Assembly (NCBI GenBank): GCA_029246705.1
Contig: JAQWMQ010000008.1
Span: 1 to 64,000 of the forward strand
DNA length: 64,000 bases
From: Phycisphaerales bacterium
Lineage (GTDB): Bacteria; Planctomycetota; Phycisphaerae; Phycisphaerales; SM1A02
Direction: 5' to 3'
The notes under the pieces are model-generated. The model did not search any database and was not told the DNA's origin. It was given only the letters and a program-made list of their open reading frames with translations. Each line of letters begins with the position of its first letter. Within the stretch, counting starts at the first letter, position 1. The position numbers and the translations under genes are program-made. Shown here piece by piece: positions 35,463 to 45,575 of this stretch.

Positions 35463-35587
35463 GGCAGCCGGCGCAGCCAGTCGGATATCCGGACTTCCAC
35501 TTCGGACCCGGACGCGTGAAGCACGCTCGCCAGGTTCTTTTGATCTTGGTTCTCGTGTGAAGGGTTCAAGAGCCGCCGCGGATCCGG

Positions 35588-35593
35588 TACCAT
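35588..35593 (+). promoter_or_regulatory. Possible -10 box of ferredoxin gene
   Basis: TACCAT about 50 bases before the ATG at 35644. Confidence 0.3.
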
Positions 35594-35643
35594 CTTCGCT
35601 TCCCAGGGCCAGATCAAGAGCCCGGGAGACGGAGCCGGACCCC

Positions 35644-35904
35644 ATGACTCATATCATTGCGGAACCATGCATCGGAACCAAGGACACCGCATGTGTTGAG
35701 GTATGTCCGGTCGATTGCATCCACCCGAAGTCGGACGACGGATCATTCGAGTCATCCGATCAGCTGTTCATCGATCCCGACACCTGCATCGACTGCGGTC
35801 TCTGCGTTGATGAATGTCCCGTTCAGGCGATCTACCCCGAGGAAGATCTTCCTGAAGAGTGGACGAAGTACATCCAGCTGAACATCAACCATTTCGCCAG
35901 CTGA
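35644..35904 (+). CDS. fdxA: Seven-iron ferredoxin
   Basis: An 86-residue electron carrier with the 3Fe-4S/4Fe-4S arrangement: Cys9-x7-Cys17-x3-Cys21-x3-Cys25 (EPCIGTKDTAC, VEVCPVDCIHP) and the second set in CIDCGLCVDECP. The sequence MTHIIAEPC at the ATG at 35644 is the typical N-terminus of FdxA-like ferredoxins, so earlier starts are excluded. It ends directly against the stop of the convergent gene at 35905, with no base between. Confidence 0.93.
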   Translation: MTHIIAEPCIGTKDTACVEVCPVDCIHPKSDDGSFESSDQLFIDPDTCIDCGLCVDECPVQAIYPEEDLPEEWTKYIQLNINHFAS

Positions 35905-36312
35905 TCAGGCGGCTTCGTCCAGGGGCCGGTAGCCACTGCCGATGCCGCTGGTGGAATCAGGTCGTTCCGTCCAGTCCTCTGCACGGCCCCCCAGATCAAG
36001 TTCGCTGGACATCGTCTTGCGATAGCCCAGTTTTCGAACGACCTCGAGGACATCAGTCCAGTTGGGGAAGGTCTTGCCGTTCACGCGCTTGAAGGTGTCG
36101 ATGGCGAGCAGGAACAGGAACTGCTCCTGGGTCATTTCACCCTCCTCGGCGGCCTTCACGAAATCAGTCAGACGTCGACCGGGGCCGCGCCTTCGTTCGA
36201 GATTGGTCGGGCTTGCAGACTGAAGCTCCCGTCGATCCAGACCGCTTCTGCGATCCACGACGCCTTCCTGCTCGTGCTGACCCTCTGGATGTTCGTCACT
36301 GAATCCGCTCAT
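35905..36312 (-). CDS. Unknown soluble protein with RRxGxDRR motif
   Basis: A 135-residue protein. The N-terminal 55 residues are charged and contain VDRRSGLDRRE and ERRRGPGRRLTDF. The C-terminal 65 residues form a compact helical domain (EMTQEQFLFLLAIDTFKR, then NWTDVLEVVRKLGYRKT). The arginine repeats resemble linkers seen near PilZ-like or receiver domains, but no such domain is present. It converges directly on fdxA. Function unknown. Confidence 0.68.
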   Translation of the reverse strand: MSGFSDEHPEGQHEQEGVVDRRSGLDRRELQSASPTNLERRRGPGRRLTDFVKAAEEGEMTQEQFLFLLAIDTFKRVNGKTFPNWTDVLEVVRKLGYRKTMSSELDLGGRAEDWTERPDSTSGIGSGYRPLDEAA

Positions 36313-36370
36313 GTCCCAACTCCTCGTCACTTGCTGCGGTTGTTCATGGGTACTGGAACCCGAACCAAGC

Positions 36371-36376
36371 TACACT
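36371..36376 (+). promoter_or_regulatory. Possible -10 box of the small membrane-protein operon
   Basis: TACACT 74 bases before the ATG at 36451. Confidence 0.35.
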
Positions 36377-36450
36377 GGGTTTTTCCCGCTTCCAGTCGCC
36401 AGGCATCGAGCCTGGTGTTCGCTCTCCGGGACTTCTGTCGGCTTTATCTG

Positions 36451-36924
36451 ATGGCGACTGAACCAACAAACACCTTCAACCCTCTTGCCGCATGCCTTGG
36501 GTGGCTTCTTCCCGGACTTGGTCATTACGTGGTCGGAGAACGGGCTCGAGGGGTCCTGGTGCTGTCCGGAGTGGCATTCCTGTGGATCACGGGGCTTCTT
36601 ATCGGTGGCATCGACAGCGTCGACCAAAAGGAGGACAAGCTCTGGTTCTATGCGCAGGCGGGATCAGGGCCGATCGCCTTCGTGGTGGATGGGTTGAACA
36701 CCAGCCTCCTGAAGAGCGGAAAGATGGGTGAACTGATCGATGCGCCCAATCCGAGCAGGAACCCGGCGAGCGCCAAGCAGGTCAGCAGCTACAAGTCCGT
36801 TGCCCAGATGAACGAATATGGAACCCTCTTCACCGCCCTTGCCGGCCTGATGAACATCGTGGCGCTGCTGGACGCGGCAAGCAGGCGTGGACGGACCCAG
36901 CGCAGCAGATCGGAGGATGGCTGA
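36451..36924 (+). CDS. Membrane protein, DUF6677-like
   Basis: A 157-residue protein with two early hydrophobic segments (PLAACLGWLLPGLGHYVVG; GVLVLSGVAFLWITGLLIGG) and one near the C-terminus (FTALAGLMNIVALLDAA). The opening WLLPGLGHYxxGxxxRG is shared by small planctomycete membrane proteins of the DUF6677 type. Function unknown. Its stop overlaps the next ATG by one base (TGATG). Confidence 0.7.
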   Translation: MATEPTNTFNPLAACLGWLLPGLGHYVVGERARGVLVLSGVAFLWITGLLIGGIDSVDQKEDKLWFYAQAGSGPIAFVVDGLNTSLLKSGKMGELIDAPNPSRNPASAKQVSSYKSVAQMNEYGTLFTALAGLMNIVALLDAASRRGRTQRSRSEDG

Positions 36925-37175
36925 TGAACACCTTCCTCGCCTGGATTCCGTTCGTGACTCCGCTGCCCAGCATCAACTCATGGTGGCCGGTGTTCCTGGT
37001 GCCACTCGCCCTGGGCATCTCGATGATCTACAAGGCCATCCGACTTCCGACGCTCGAGCGATATCCCGCAGGGGTCGTGATCATGACGGTCCAGATCATC
37101 CTGGCCATGTTCCTGCTGGCGCTCGGCCTCTATCTGGTCGTGCAGTTCCTGATCCCGGCGATCCCGGCGAGCTGA
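36924..37175 (+). CDS. Small two-helix membrane protein
   Basis: An 83-residue protein with two membrane helices (SWWPVFLVPLALGISMIY and VIMTVQIILAMFLLALGLYL) separated by a short basic turn (KAIRLPTLERYP). It is coupled to the DUF6677-like gene by TGATG overlap, so the two products may form one complex. It ends one base before the stop of the convergent helicase gene. Confidence 0.72.
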   Translation: MNTFLAWIPFVTPLPSINSWWPVFLVPLALGISMIYKAIRLPTLERYPAGVVIMTVQIILAMFLLALGLYLVVQFLIPAIPAS

Positions 37176-37176
37176 A

Positions 37177-38652
37177 TCAGTCCTTCTTGATCCGACGAAC
37201 ACCGCCACCCGGCTTCTCGTTCTTGCCGATCGGTCGCTGCTTTCGAGTACGGCGTGCGGCCTTGCCACGTGCACCGAACTTGACCTCGGAGGAAGCGGAG
37301 TCCTTCTTGTTTGATCCACCCGATCCGGACCGGGATGAAGGGTGCCTGAAACCTTCGGTATCGTCGGAGTCGCCTCGGCCCGAAGCACGATCGTTGTGAC
37401 GACCCTGCTTCAGCTTGAACTGATGGAGCGCCTTGGTTCCAGCTCGCGTGCGTGCGATGCGCTCGAGGTCGATGGGTCGAAGCCACTGTTCGCATTCGGG
37501 TGGCTCGATGACATCGACCTTGCTTCCGGCAACCGATCGGAAACGAGGCCAATGATCCTCTTCTCGTGGAGAGACGAGCGTGAAGGACTCGCCGAAACCA
37601 CCACCGTGACCGGCGCGACCGACCCGGTGCACGTATTCCTCGACCGACACCGGCAGGTCGTAGTTGATCACGGTGCGAATCGCGGGAATGTGCAGACCAC
37701 GTGCGGCGACATCAGTGGCGACCAGGACCGGAATCTCACCGTCGGCAAAACGCTTGATGGCGAGCTGTCGTTGTGCCTGTGAACGGTTTCCGTGCACGAG
37801 ACCGACCGAAAGACCGTGCCTTCTCAGTGCGGTCGCGACCCAACCGGCTCTTCGTCGGGTGCGCGCGTAGATGATCACGCCCTCCCGGGATTCCCCCTTG
37901 ACCAGGGCAAGCAGGATCGGAACCTTGAGTATCTCCGAGACATGGATCGAGTTCTGCCCGACGTGCTTGACCACGGTGTTGGCGCCGATCTCGACTCGGT
38001 ACGGAGTCTCGAGAAAGTCGGAGGCCAGCTGCGAGACGGGAGGTGGCATCGTTGCCGAGAAGAACATCATCTGACGTTCGGCTGGGACCCTTGCGAGGAG
38101 ATAGCGGACCTGGGGCAGGAAGCCCATGTCGAGCATTCGATCACCCTCGTCGACCACGACGTGGCGAACATGGGCCAGGGACATCGAGCCACAGTTGATC
38201 AATTCGCGAAGCCGCCCCGGGGTTCCGACCAGCAGGTCCACGCCATCGGCGATCATGTCACGTTGGGGCCGAAGTGCCGATTTGCCATAAACCGCCTGAC
38301 TGCGAAGCACGGACCCCTTGAGCAGGTGTCGGCCTTCTTCAGCCACCTGCTGGGCCAGCTCACGAACCGGGCAGAGAACAAGGGCACGAAGCCTGTGACC
38401 GGGATCAACACCCCTGCCAGGGCGCTTGGGAGGGGGTGCGGCCAACAATTGCTGGGCCAGTGGGATCACATAGGCCAGGGTCTTTCCCGTACCGGTTGGT
38501 GCGATTCCAACCACGTCCCTGCCCGCAAGTGTCGCAGGGAGCGATTGTTGCTGAATCGGCGTCGGGGTCTTGATGCCCATCTGTCCGAGTCCACGCAGCA
38601 GAATCGGGTTCAGGGAGCCCTCATCGAATGAATTGGTGTGTTCAGGATTCAT
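37177..38652 (-). CDS. DEAD-box-family RNA helicase with DEGD box
   Basis: A 491-residue RhlE-type ATP-dependent RNA helicase. Start ATG 38652 with AGGA nearby; an upstream extension to 38796 lacks homology. Motifs in order: Q motif TPTPIQQQSLP, motif I APTGTGKT, Ia PVRELAQQ, II DEGD (not DEAD), III FFSAT, IV IIYARTR, V ATDVAARGLH and VI HRVGRAGHGG. Motif VI is altered where the usual RTGR is expected. The C-terminal 90 residues are basic and Gly/Ser-rich, typical for RNA binding in such helicases. Confidence 0.87.
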   Translation of the reverse strand: MNPEHTNSFDEGSLNPILLRGLGQMGIKTPTPIQQQSLPATLAGRDVVGIAPTGTGKTLAYVIPLAQQLLAAPPPKRPGRGVDPGHRLRALVLCPVRELAQQVAEEGRHLLKGSVLRSQAVYGKSALRPQRDMIADGVDLLVGTPGRLRELINCGSMSLAHVRHVVVDEGDRMLDMGFLPQVRYLLARVPAERQMMFFSATMPPPVSQLASDFLETPYRVEIGANTVVKHVGQNSIHVSEILKVPILLALVKGESREGVIIYARTRRRAGWVATALRRHGLSVGLVHGNRSQAQRQLAIKRFADGEIPVLVATDVAARGLHIPAIRTVINYDLPVSVEEYVHRVGRAGHGGGFGESFTLVSPREEDHWPRFRSVAGSKVDVIEPPECEQWLRPIDLERIARTRAGTKALHQFKLKQGRHNDRASGRGDSDDTEGFRHPSSRSGSGGSNKKDSASSEVKFGARGKAARRTRKQRPIGKNEKPGGGVRRIKKD

Positions 38653-38806
38653 GGAATCCTGAAGAGCATACCCAACGAGAGTCCTAGCATCTGAAAGGGC
38701 ACGGGCAGTACAGGAGTTGTCCCCTTGCAGAGCGTGCATGGCCGGATTCATGGGTTGGTGGCCCAAAGTCCTGCAACATCCAGATTCACAAGTCAAGAAG
38801 CCCCCC

Positions 38807-38812
38807 TTGACA
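38807..38812 (+). promoter_or_regulatory. Perfect -35-like TTGACA without clear -10
   Basis: TTGACA, 17 bases before GGTTCA, lies 58 bases before the ATG at 38870. The -10 is poor, so a promoter for the next gene is only possible. Confidence 0.25.
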
Positions 38813-38869
38813 GACGATTGAGAACCTGTGGTTCATCAAGGGAATGCCAGTGAGGCGAATGGTGTAGCT

Positions 38870-39736
38870 ATGGAATCAGACAGAAGCAACAACAACGAAT
38901 TCAGTACCGGTATCGAGCCCATCAGGACGCTGAAGGCCCGTCTGGACTTTGAATCGGACGCATGGAAGCCCGGTGGCCATCAAGGCCACGGACAGGGTTG
39001 GCACCAGGTGTTCGACCAGACCCGGGACCTGTCGGCCTACCACAGGCTGGCGATCTCGCCCTTCCGGCTTGAGGATCTTCTCAGGATCTGGGGATGTGGC
39101 AGCGGGCACGAAGGCAAGCTGAACGTGATCCTCGATTGCGAGGTGACGGGTGCACTCGTCGAAGATGCACTGGACGTCCTGCGGGACCTGCACAGGCACA
39201 CCGTGAACATGGTCGGTCCCGATACCGCGGAAGGCCTGCTGGTACTCGATGACAAGGCACTCGAGGTGTACACCAGAAGCTTTGCCATAAAGGAACTCGC
39301 ACTGGTCCGCGTCGACGGCCCCGTCGATCGCGGTGACATCATGGCGATGTTGTCGAGCAGCTCCGAGGGTCGATCACCACTGGACGTCGAACTTCGGGGC
39401 ATCGCCGCCACGGAATTCACCAGCGACGGTCCGACCATTCTCGAGAGCCGGCAGGTCGACGTGGTCGCGTCGGCCCTCGGAACCGACCTTGCGCGATACG
39501 TCGAATCGATTCTTCGAGTGCCCAACGGCGAGATCCCCCCACCACCCGATTCCGCGGTGATGAGACTTCTTGCCAAGAGTGGTTCGATTCTCATTCGACC
39601 CCAGGACACGGAACTCCTCGGCAACAACGTGGATGTCGGGATCTGCACGTCGCCGAAGACGCGAAGAGGTTCGATCGACACCTCGCTGGTGTTCTGCAGA
39701 CCGGAAGGCACCTGGCACGCCCGGGAAGCCGCCTGA
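38870..39736 (+). CDS. Unknown 288-residue soluble protein
   Basis: A soluble protein with alternating alpha and beta patterns, including YHRLAISPFRLEDLLRIWGCG, LNVILDCEVTGALVEDAL, LALVRVDGPVDRGDIMAML and ILRVPNGEIPPPPDSAVMRLL. I find no known active-site motif, signal peptide or membrane helix. Start at ATG 38870; a GTG at 38828 is in frame, but its added residues look random. It is flanked by the divergent helicase and a terminator 130 bases after its stop, so it is transcribed alone. Confidence 0.7.
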   Translation: MESDRSNNNEFSTGIEPIRTLKARLDFESDAWKPGGHQGHGQGWHQVFDQTRDLSAYHRLAISPFRLEDLLRIWGCGSGHEGKLNVILDCEVTGALVEDALDVLRDLHRHTVNMVGPDTAEGLLVLDDKALEVYTRSFAIKELALVRVDGPVDRGDIMAMLSSSSEGRSPLDVELRGIAATEFTSDGPTILESRQVDVVASALGTDLARYVESILRVPNGEIPPPPDSAVMRLLAKSGSILIRPQDTELLGNNVDVGICTSPKTRRGSIDTSLVFCRPEGTWHAREAA

Positions 39737-39863
39737 GGAAACCAGGGCAACTCGGACCAGTCGGCACAGACGAACATCCAGGCCGTCAACAGGACGTTCT
39801 CCGGCACTTCACGCTTCATTGGAGCCGCGGATGATCCGATGACTGGTCGTGGAGAAGGGACCG

Positions 39864-39908
39864 AATGCGGCCGTCTGTACGAAAGTCAGACGGCCGCATT
39901 TTCCTTTT
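39864..39908 (+). terminator. Strong terminator between unknown gene and atoE
   Basis: AATGCGGCCGTCTG pairs perfectly with CAGACGGCCGCATT (14 bases, 9-base loop), followed by TTCCTTTT. Confidence 0.85.
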
Positions 39909-39953
39909 ACACGGTTACCACACCGAAACACCCCGCAAGGTACGGGTCTTTCG

Positions 39954-39959
39954 TACCCT
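39954..39959 (+). promoter_or_regulatory. -10 box of atoE, leaderless type
   Basis: TACCCT six bases before the ATG at 39966, with no ribosome site between. Confidence 0.5.
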
Positions 39960-39965
39960 ACGGCC

Positions 39966-41390
39966 ATGATCGCACGCATCGGCCTTCTGCTCAGCGCCAC
40001 GATCGGACGCTGGATACCGGAACCATTCGTTCTCGCACTCGGATTGACCGTGGTCACCGCGATTCTCGCGCTGCTCTTCGGATTTCCACCGGTCGAACAG
40101 CTGGATGCCGTCACCGGCTCGAGCAGCCTCGTCCCGGTACCCAGGACGAGTGCGGCAATGAAGCTTCTCGATACCTGGTGGAGCCCGGGCTTGTGGAAGT
40201 TCCTCGGGTTCAGCATGCAGATGAGCCTGATCCTGGTCACCGGATATGCCGTTGCCCAGAGTCGACCGGTCCGAGCCTTCATCCGATGGCTGTCGAGCCT
40301 GCCTGGAAACACCGCGGGTGCGGCAGCCATGGTCGGTCTGGTCGCGATGTCGACCGGATTGATCAACTGGGGGCTGGGTCTCATCGTCGGTGCGCTGCTT
40401 GCCAAGGCGACGGCAGACAGCCTTGAGCGAAGAGGCATTCGCACGCACTACCCGCTGATCTGCGCCGCCGGATACACCGGGTTGCTGGTCTGGCACGGTG
40501 GCCTTTCAGGGTCGGCACCAACCAAGATGAGCAAGCCCGGGGAAGCCGCCGACGTTCTTCCCGCCTCGGTGCTGGAGACTCTCGAACTGGGTGCGGTCCC
40601 CTTGCAGCAGACACTGTTCTCGAATCTCAACCTCTTCGTGAGCCTCGGCGTTCTGGCACTGGTGACGATCACCCTTTACCTGCTTGCTCCGAGGAAAGCC
40701 GACCAGATCCGGACCGCAGGAGACCTGGGCATCACCGAGTCGGAAGAGATGACCGTTGACCCCGAAGCCAGGTCGGGAATCCTCGCGATCGCATTCAACC
40801 TGATCATCGGATCCGCCCTGGTGACGGGCATGATTCTCTACCTGGCGGACGAGAAGCGGGGCTTCGGTTCGATCTCGCCGAACGAGATCAACGCGACGAT
40901 GCTGGGCCTGGGAATGCTGCTCCACGTCTCCCCGGCCAGCTACCTTCGATCCATCGAATCGGCGGTGCGCGGGTGCGCGGGCATCATCGTCCAGTTTCCC
41001 CTCTACGCCGGCATCATGATGATGATGAGCGTCTCCGGACTGATGATGATGGCTTCGGACTTCGCGGTCGCCAGTTCGACTCCGGACACCCTGCCACTGC
41101 TCACGTTCTTCAGTGCGGGCGTGGTCAACTTCTTCGTTCCATCGGGAGGAGGCCAATGGGGCGTGCAGGGACCGATCGCACTCGAGGCCGGTGCCGCGGC
41201 CGGCGTGTCACCCAGCAAGATGATCATGTCGGTCGCCTACGGCGACCAGTTGACGAACATGCTCCAACCCTTCTGGGCCCTTCCACTACTCGCGATCACC
41301 GGCATCAAGGCACGAGATATTGTCGGCTACACCGCCTGCGTGATGGTGATTGCAGGCATCTGGATGGCACTCGGACTGCTGATCTTCTAG
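39966..41390 (+). CDS. atoE: Short-chain fatty acid transporter, AtoE family
   Basis: A 474-residue polytopic membrane protein with about twelve helices, of the AtoE/TIGR00366 short-chain fatty acid transporter family. Characteristic stretches are STGLINWGLGLIVGALLAK near 120, GYTGLLVWHGGLSGSAP near 165, FFVPSGGGQWGVQGPIALE near 385 and YGDQLTNMLQPFWALPLL near 425. Start ATG 39966, fixed by a TACCCT box six bases upstream. It could import butyrate-like acids for the acyl-CoA enzymes farther right in the window, but they are not in the same operon. Confidence 0.88.
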   Translation: MIARIGLLLSATIGRWIPEPFVLALGLTVVTAILALLFGFPPVEQLDAVTGSSSLVPVPRTSAAMKLLDTWWSPGLWKFLGFSMQMSLILVTGYAVAQSRPVRAFIRWLSSLPGNTAGAAAMVGLVAMSTGLINWGLGLIVGALLAKATADSLERRGIRTHYPLICAAGYTGLLVWHGGLSGSAPTKMSKPGEAADVLPASVLETLELGAVPLQQTLFSNLNLFVSLGVLALVTITLYLLAPRKADQIRTAGDLGITESEEMTVDPEARSGILAIAFNLIIGSALVTGMILYLADEKRGFGSISPNEINATMLGLGMLLHVSPASYLRSIESAVRGCAGIIVQFPLYAGIMMMMSVSGLMMMASDFAVASSTPDTLPLLTFFSAGVVNFFVPSGGGQWGVQGPIALEAGAAAGVSPSKMIMSVAYGDQLTNMLQPFWALPLLAITGIKARDIVGYTACVMVIAGIWMALGLLIF

Positions 41391-41464
41391 ACCCACGGGT
41401 GATACCGCCGAAGAATTGGATCCAAGTGCCCCATGAGGTCTGGAACCGGGATCAGCCATTTGGG

Positions 41465-41470
41465 TACAGT
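41465..41470 (+). promoter_or_regulatory. -10 box of coiled-coil lipoprotein gene
   Basis: TACAGT 35 bases before the ATG at 41506, which has its own AGGAG site. Confidence 0.4.
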
Positions 41471-41505
41471 TGACGAGTCAGGATGTTCAAACACAGGAGT
41501 CAGAA

Positions 41506-42534
41506 ATGAACCTTCGTAAGACCGCTGTTCTCTCCGCACCGATGTCCCTTCTTGCGATCAGCCTTGTCGGCTGCAATGCCCCCGGAACCTCAAGCGAAAC
41601 CATGCTCGTGAGTTCCGGCGAGACCTGCCCTGCAGCAGTCCGAGGGGATGACCACGAACTCAAGGAGTGGGAGCGTCACCTTGATGAACGAGAGCGCGAA
41701 CTCGATGCCCGCGAACACGAGCTGGCTGAATGGGAACGACACCTGCAAAAGAAGGAAGAGTCATGCGAAGGTGAGGATGACAAAGGCCATCACGAGATGA
41801 AGGCGATGCTTGAACACGTCATGAAGGACATGGGCGAACGAGTCAGGCACGGCATGGAGAAGATGGCCGATCACACCAACCACCGCTTCGAGGAGATGGG
41901 TGATCGGGTCAGGCACGGCATGGAACAGATGGCCGATGGCACCAACCGCCGCTTCGAGGAGATGGGCGAGATGGCCCAGCGGGCGATACATGAAATGAAC
42001 GAAGGTCACTCGCGGAACATGCACGAGATGATGGAGCGCTTCCGACATGAGATCGAGGAACGCGACCGGATGATCATGGAAGCCCACCAGCGAATCGACG
42101 GGCTGGAAGAACGCATGATGCATGAGCGCGAAAGCCGGCAGGGACATCGCAACCAGGACATGAACATGGATGGTCGAAGGCCGAACAGGCCCGAGGTTCG
42201 AATGAACCGCGATGGCCGTGAAAACCGCGATGAGCATGATGGTCGAGAAAACCGTGGTGATCGTGATGATCGAGGTGATCGAGGTGATCGAGGAAACCAC
42301 GGGGATGCCGCCTTCGAATTCGACGTCCAGCTCGAAAGCGACGGCAGCAGGATCATGGTCATGGATGGCGGATCATTCGGGGGCGGCGAGATTCCCGAGG
42401 AGATGATGGAAATGATCATGAAGATGGTTCACTCCGCGATGGCCGAAGACAGTGACGACGAAGACGACGAGCGTCGACCCCGTCGTGACGGCCGCAAGAA
42501 CGGCGCCAACAAGAAGGGCAACGATCGCAACTGA
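41506..42534 (+). CDS. Met/His/Glu-rich coiled-coil lipoprotein
   Basis: A 342-residue predicted lipoprotein (LLAISLVGC) with AGGAG seven bases before its ATG. After the anchor come heptad repeats (ELKEWERHLDERERELD, then ELAEWERHLQKKEE), then imperfect repeats of about 24 residues containing RHGMEKMADHTNHRFEEMGD, continuing as Met/His/Glu-rich helix. Next is a basic/acidic tail with DRGDRGDRG repeats, a short globular segment (FEFDVQLESDGSRIMVMDGG) and an acid-then-base C-terminus. It may form a periplasmic fibre or bind metal through Met and His. Not recognised. Confidence 0.72.
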   Translation: MNLRKTAVLSAPMSLLAISLVGCNAPGTSSETMLVSSGETCPAAVRGDDHELKEWERHLDERERELDAREHELAEWERHLQKKEESCEGEDDKGHHEMKAMLEHVMKDMGERVRHGMEKMADHTNHRFEEMGDRVRHGMEQMADGTNRRFEEMGEMAQRAIHEMNEGHSRNMHEMMERFRHEIEERDRMIMEAHQRIDGLEERMMHERESRQGHRNQDMNMDGRRPNRPEVRMNRDGRENRDEHDGRENRGDRDDRGDRGDRGNHGDAAFEFDVQLESDGSRIMVMDGGSFGGGEIPEEMMEMIMKMVHSAMAEDSDDEDDERRPRRDGRKNGANKKGNDRN

Positions 42535-42560
42535 GCGAGACGACCATCGATCGAAACAAG

Positions 42561-42587
42561 ACAGGGCCCCCTTTCGGGGGCCCTGTT
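42561..42587. terminator. Bidirectional terminator between lipoprotein and gdhA
   Basis: ACAGGGCCCCC-tttc-GGGGGCCCTGT, an 11-base perfect stem between two convergent genes. The T-run is weak on the plus side. Confidence 0.7.
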
Positions 42588-42617
42588 GCATCTCTGCTCG
42601 TTGGTGTCCTGCTCGAC

Positions 42618-44024
<1,407 letters not shown>

Positions 44025-44130
44025 CTGAACAGCGACAAAAATGGGGACTGATTCCCACCCCAAAAATCATTGAACTCACCGAGATTCGATTCTGGGGTCT
44101 AAAGTGAGGACACGCAGCAGGGGCCGAACC

Positions 44131-45534
44131 ATGTCCATCCGCCTGAAGACCATCATCGGGATCGTCCTGATCCAGACCATCGCATTGGCGATCGTGGTCT
44201 GGGCGAATCTGCATGTGCTGGTCCAGTCCAACGAGCAGCTGCTTGCGGAGCAGGCGAAGGCCGTGGCGCGGCTGTCGGCGGAGCCTGCTGTCAGGGCATA
44301 TCAGGCGGGTCCGGGGCAATTCGAGCAGGAAGTGCTTCGGATCAAGAAATCGGATCCACGGATCACCCAGATATTGATCCTGAAGCCCGGCACCGAAGAA
44401 CCGCTGAGTTCCTCGATCGAACTGGTCCAGACGGTGGAAGTGCCTGGCGAAACCGATGAAAGCATGAGCACGAGGGTTTCGCTGGCACTGGACCGAGGCA
44501 CCATGCGCTCGGCACTGGACAGCGCACTGATCCGATCGATCGCGATCGCCGGTCTGGAGATCCTCGCTTCGATCGCCTTCAGTTTGTGGCTGGCGGGTTG
44601 GCTGCTGGGCAGGCTCAGCGGGTTGCAGGTCGCCTCACAGAGGGTTGCGGATGGTGATTTCTCGCAGCGACTTCGGATAGAGGGCAACGACGAGATCTCC
44701 GACACCGCGATCGCCTTCAACACCATGACCGTGAAACTCTCCTCGCTGATCGAGCAGGTCAGGAACGAAAGCTCCCGACGCGAGTCGATCGAAGCCGAAC
44801 TTCGCGTCGCCAGGGAGATCCAGGACTCGCTTCACCCTGCGGCCTGCCCGTTGTTTCCGGATCACCCCAAGGTCGAGGTCGAAGCGGTCGACGACCCGCT
44901 CCGCGAGGTTGCCGGTGATTTCTACGACTGGTTCGCCGTGGACGACCGTCGACTTGCGATCGTGATCGCGGACGTAGCGGGCAAGGGTGTTCCCGCAGGC
45001 CTCTTCGCAGCAGCCTGCCTGACGGTCATCCGGACGCTTGCGCAGACCGGGCTGGACCCGGCGGATGTTCTTTCCAGGGCCAACCGCCAGCTGTCGGCGC
45101 AGAACCGCGAGCAGATGTTCGCCACCCTGTGCCTGCTGCACCTTGACGTCTCGACGGGTGAGATCCGTGCGGCAGTCGCGGGTCATCCCTCGGCCCGGAT
45201 CATCCGGACCAATGGCAAGGTCGATCGGGTCCTGGCCCGGACCGGACCGATCTTCGGGGTGATCCCCAACGCCGAATGGGAGGAGACCGAGTGCCGACTG
45301 GAGCCACACGAAAGGCTGGTGCTGGTCACCGACGGGGTCCTCGAGGCAAGGAACGACCAGGGCGTGATGCTTGCCGACGACGGGTTCGATCGCATGCTCT
45401 CCGTGGTGGCCCACCTGGACACCAAGGAGACCGCTCGTCGCATCGCCTGGGCGGTGAGGACGCGTGAAGGTGACCAGCCGAGCGACGACCTGACCGTCGT
45501 CGTGATGTGCCGGGTGCCCCCCACCGAGGACTGA
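44131..45534 (+). CDS. Membrane PP2C-type (RsbU-like) phosphatase with HAMP domain
   Basis: A 467-residue sensor phosphatase. Two membrane helices (about 8-28 and 138-160) enclose an extracytoplasmic sensor region. A HAMP domain follows (about 160-212, LQVASQRVADGDFSQRL), then a PPM/SpoIIE-type phosphatase domain (about 232-460) with LREVAGDFYDWF, VIADVAGKGVPAGLFAA, VLVTDGVLEARN and SDDLTVVV, which hold the metal-binding Asp residues. Such proteins usually dephosphorylate anti-sigma-factor antagonists. AGGGG lies before the ATG, and TAAAGT at 44100 may be its -10. No partner switch is adjacent. Confidence 0.88.
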   Translation: MSIRLKTIIGIVLIQTIALAIVVWANLHVLVQSNEQLLAEQAKAVARLSAEPAVRAYQAGPGQFEQEVLRIKKSDPRITQILILKPGTEEPLSSSIELVQTVEVPGETDESMSTRVSLALDRGTMRSALDSALIRSIAIAGLEILASIAFSLWLAGWLLGRLSGLQVASQRVADGDFSQRLRIEGNDEISDTAIAFNTMTVKLSSLIEQVRNESSRRESIEAELRVAREIQDSLHPAACPLFPDHPKVEVEAVDDPLREVAGDFYDWFAVDDRRLAIVIADVAGKGVPAGLFAAACLTVIRTLAQTGLDPADVLSRANRQLSAQNREQMFATLCLLHLDVSTGEIRAAVAGHPSARIIRTNGKVDRVLARTGPIFGVIPNAEWEETECRLEPHERLVLVTDGVLEARNDQGVMLADDGFDRMLSVVAHLDTKETARRIAWAVRTREGDQPSDDLTVVVMCRVPPTED

Positions 45535-45562
45535 TTCGTCACCACGAGGTGCACCCGCCCGG

Positions 45563-45568
45563 TACCAT
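45563..45568 (+). promoter_or_regulatory. -10 box, leaderless type
   Basis: TACCAT seven bases before the ATG at 45576. Confidence 0.5.
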
Positions 45569-45575
45569 CGTTCCC

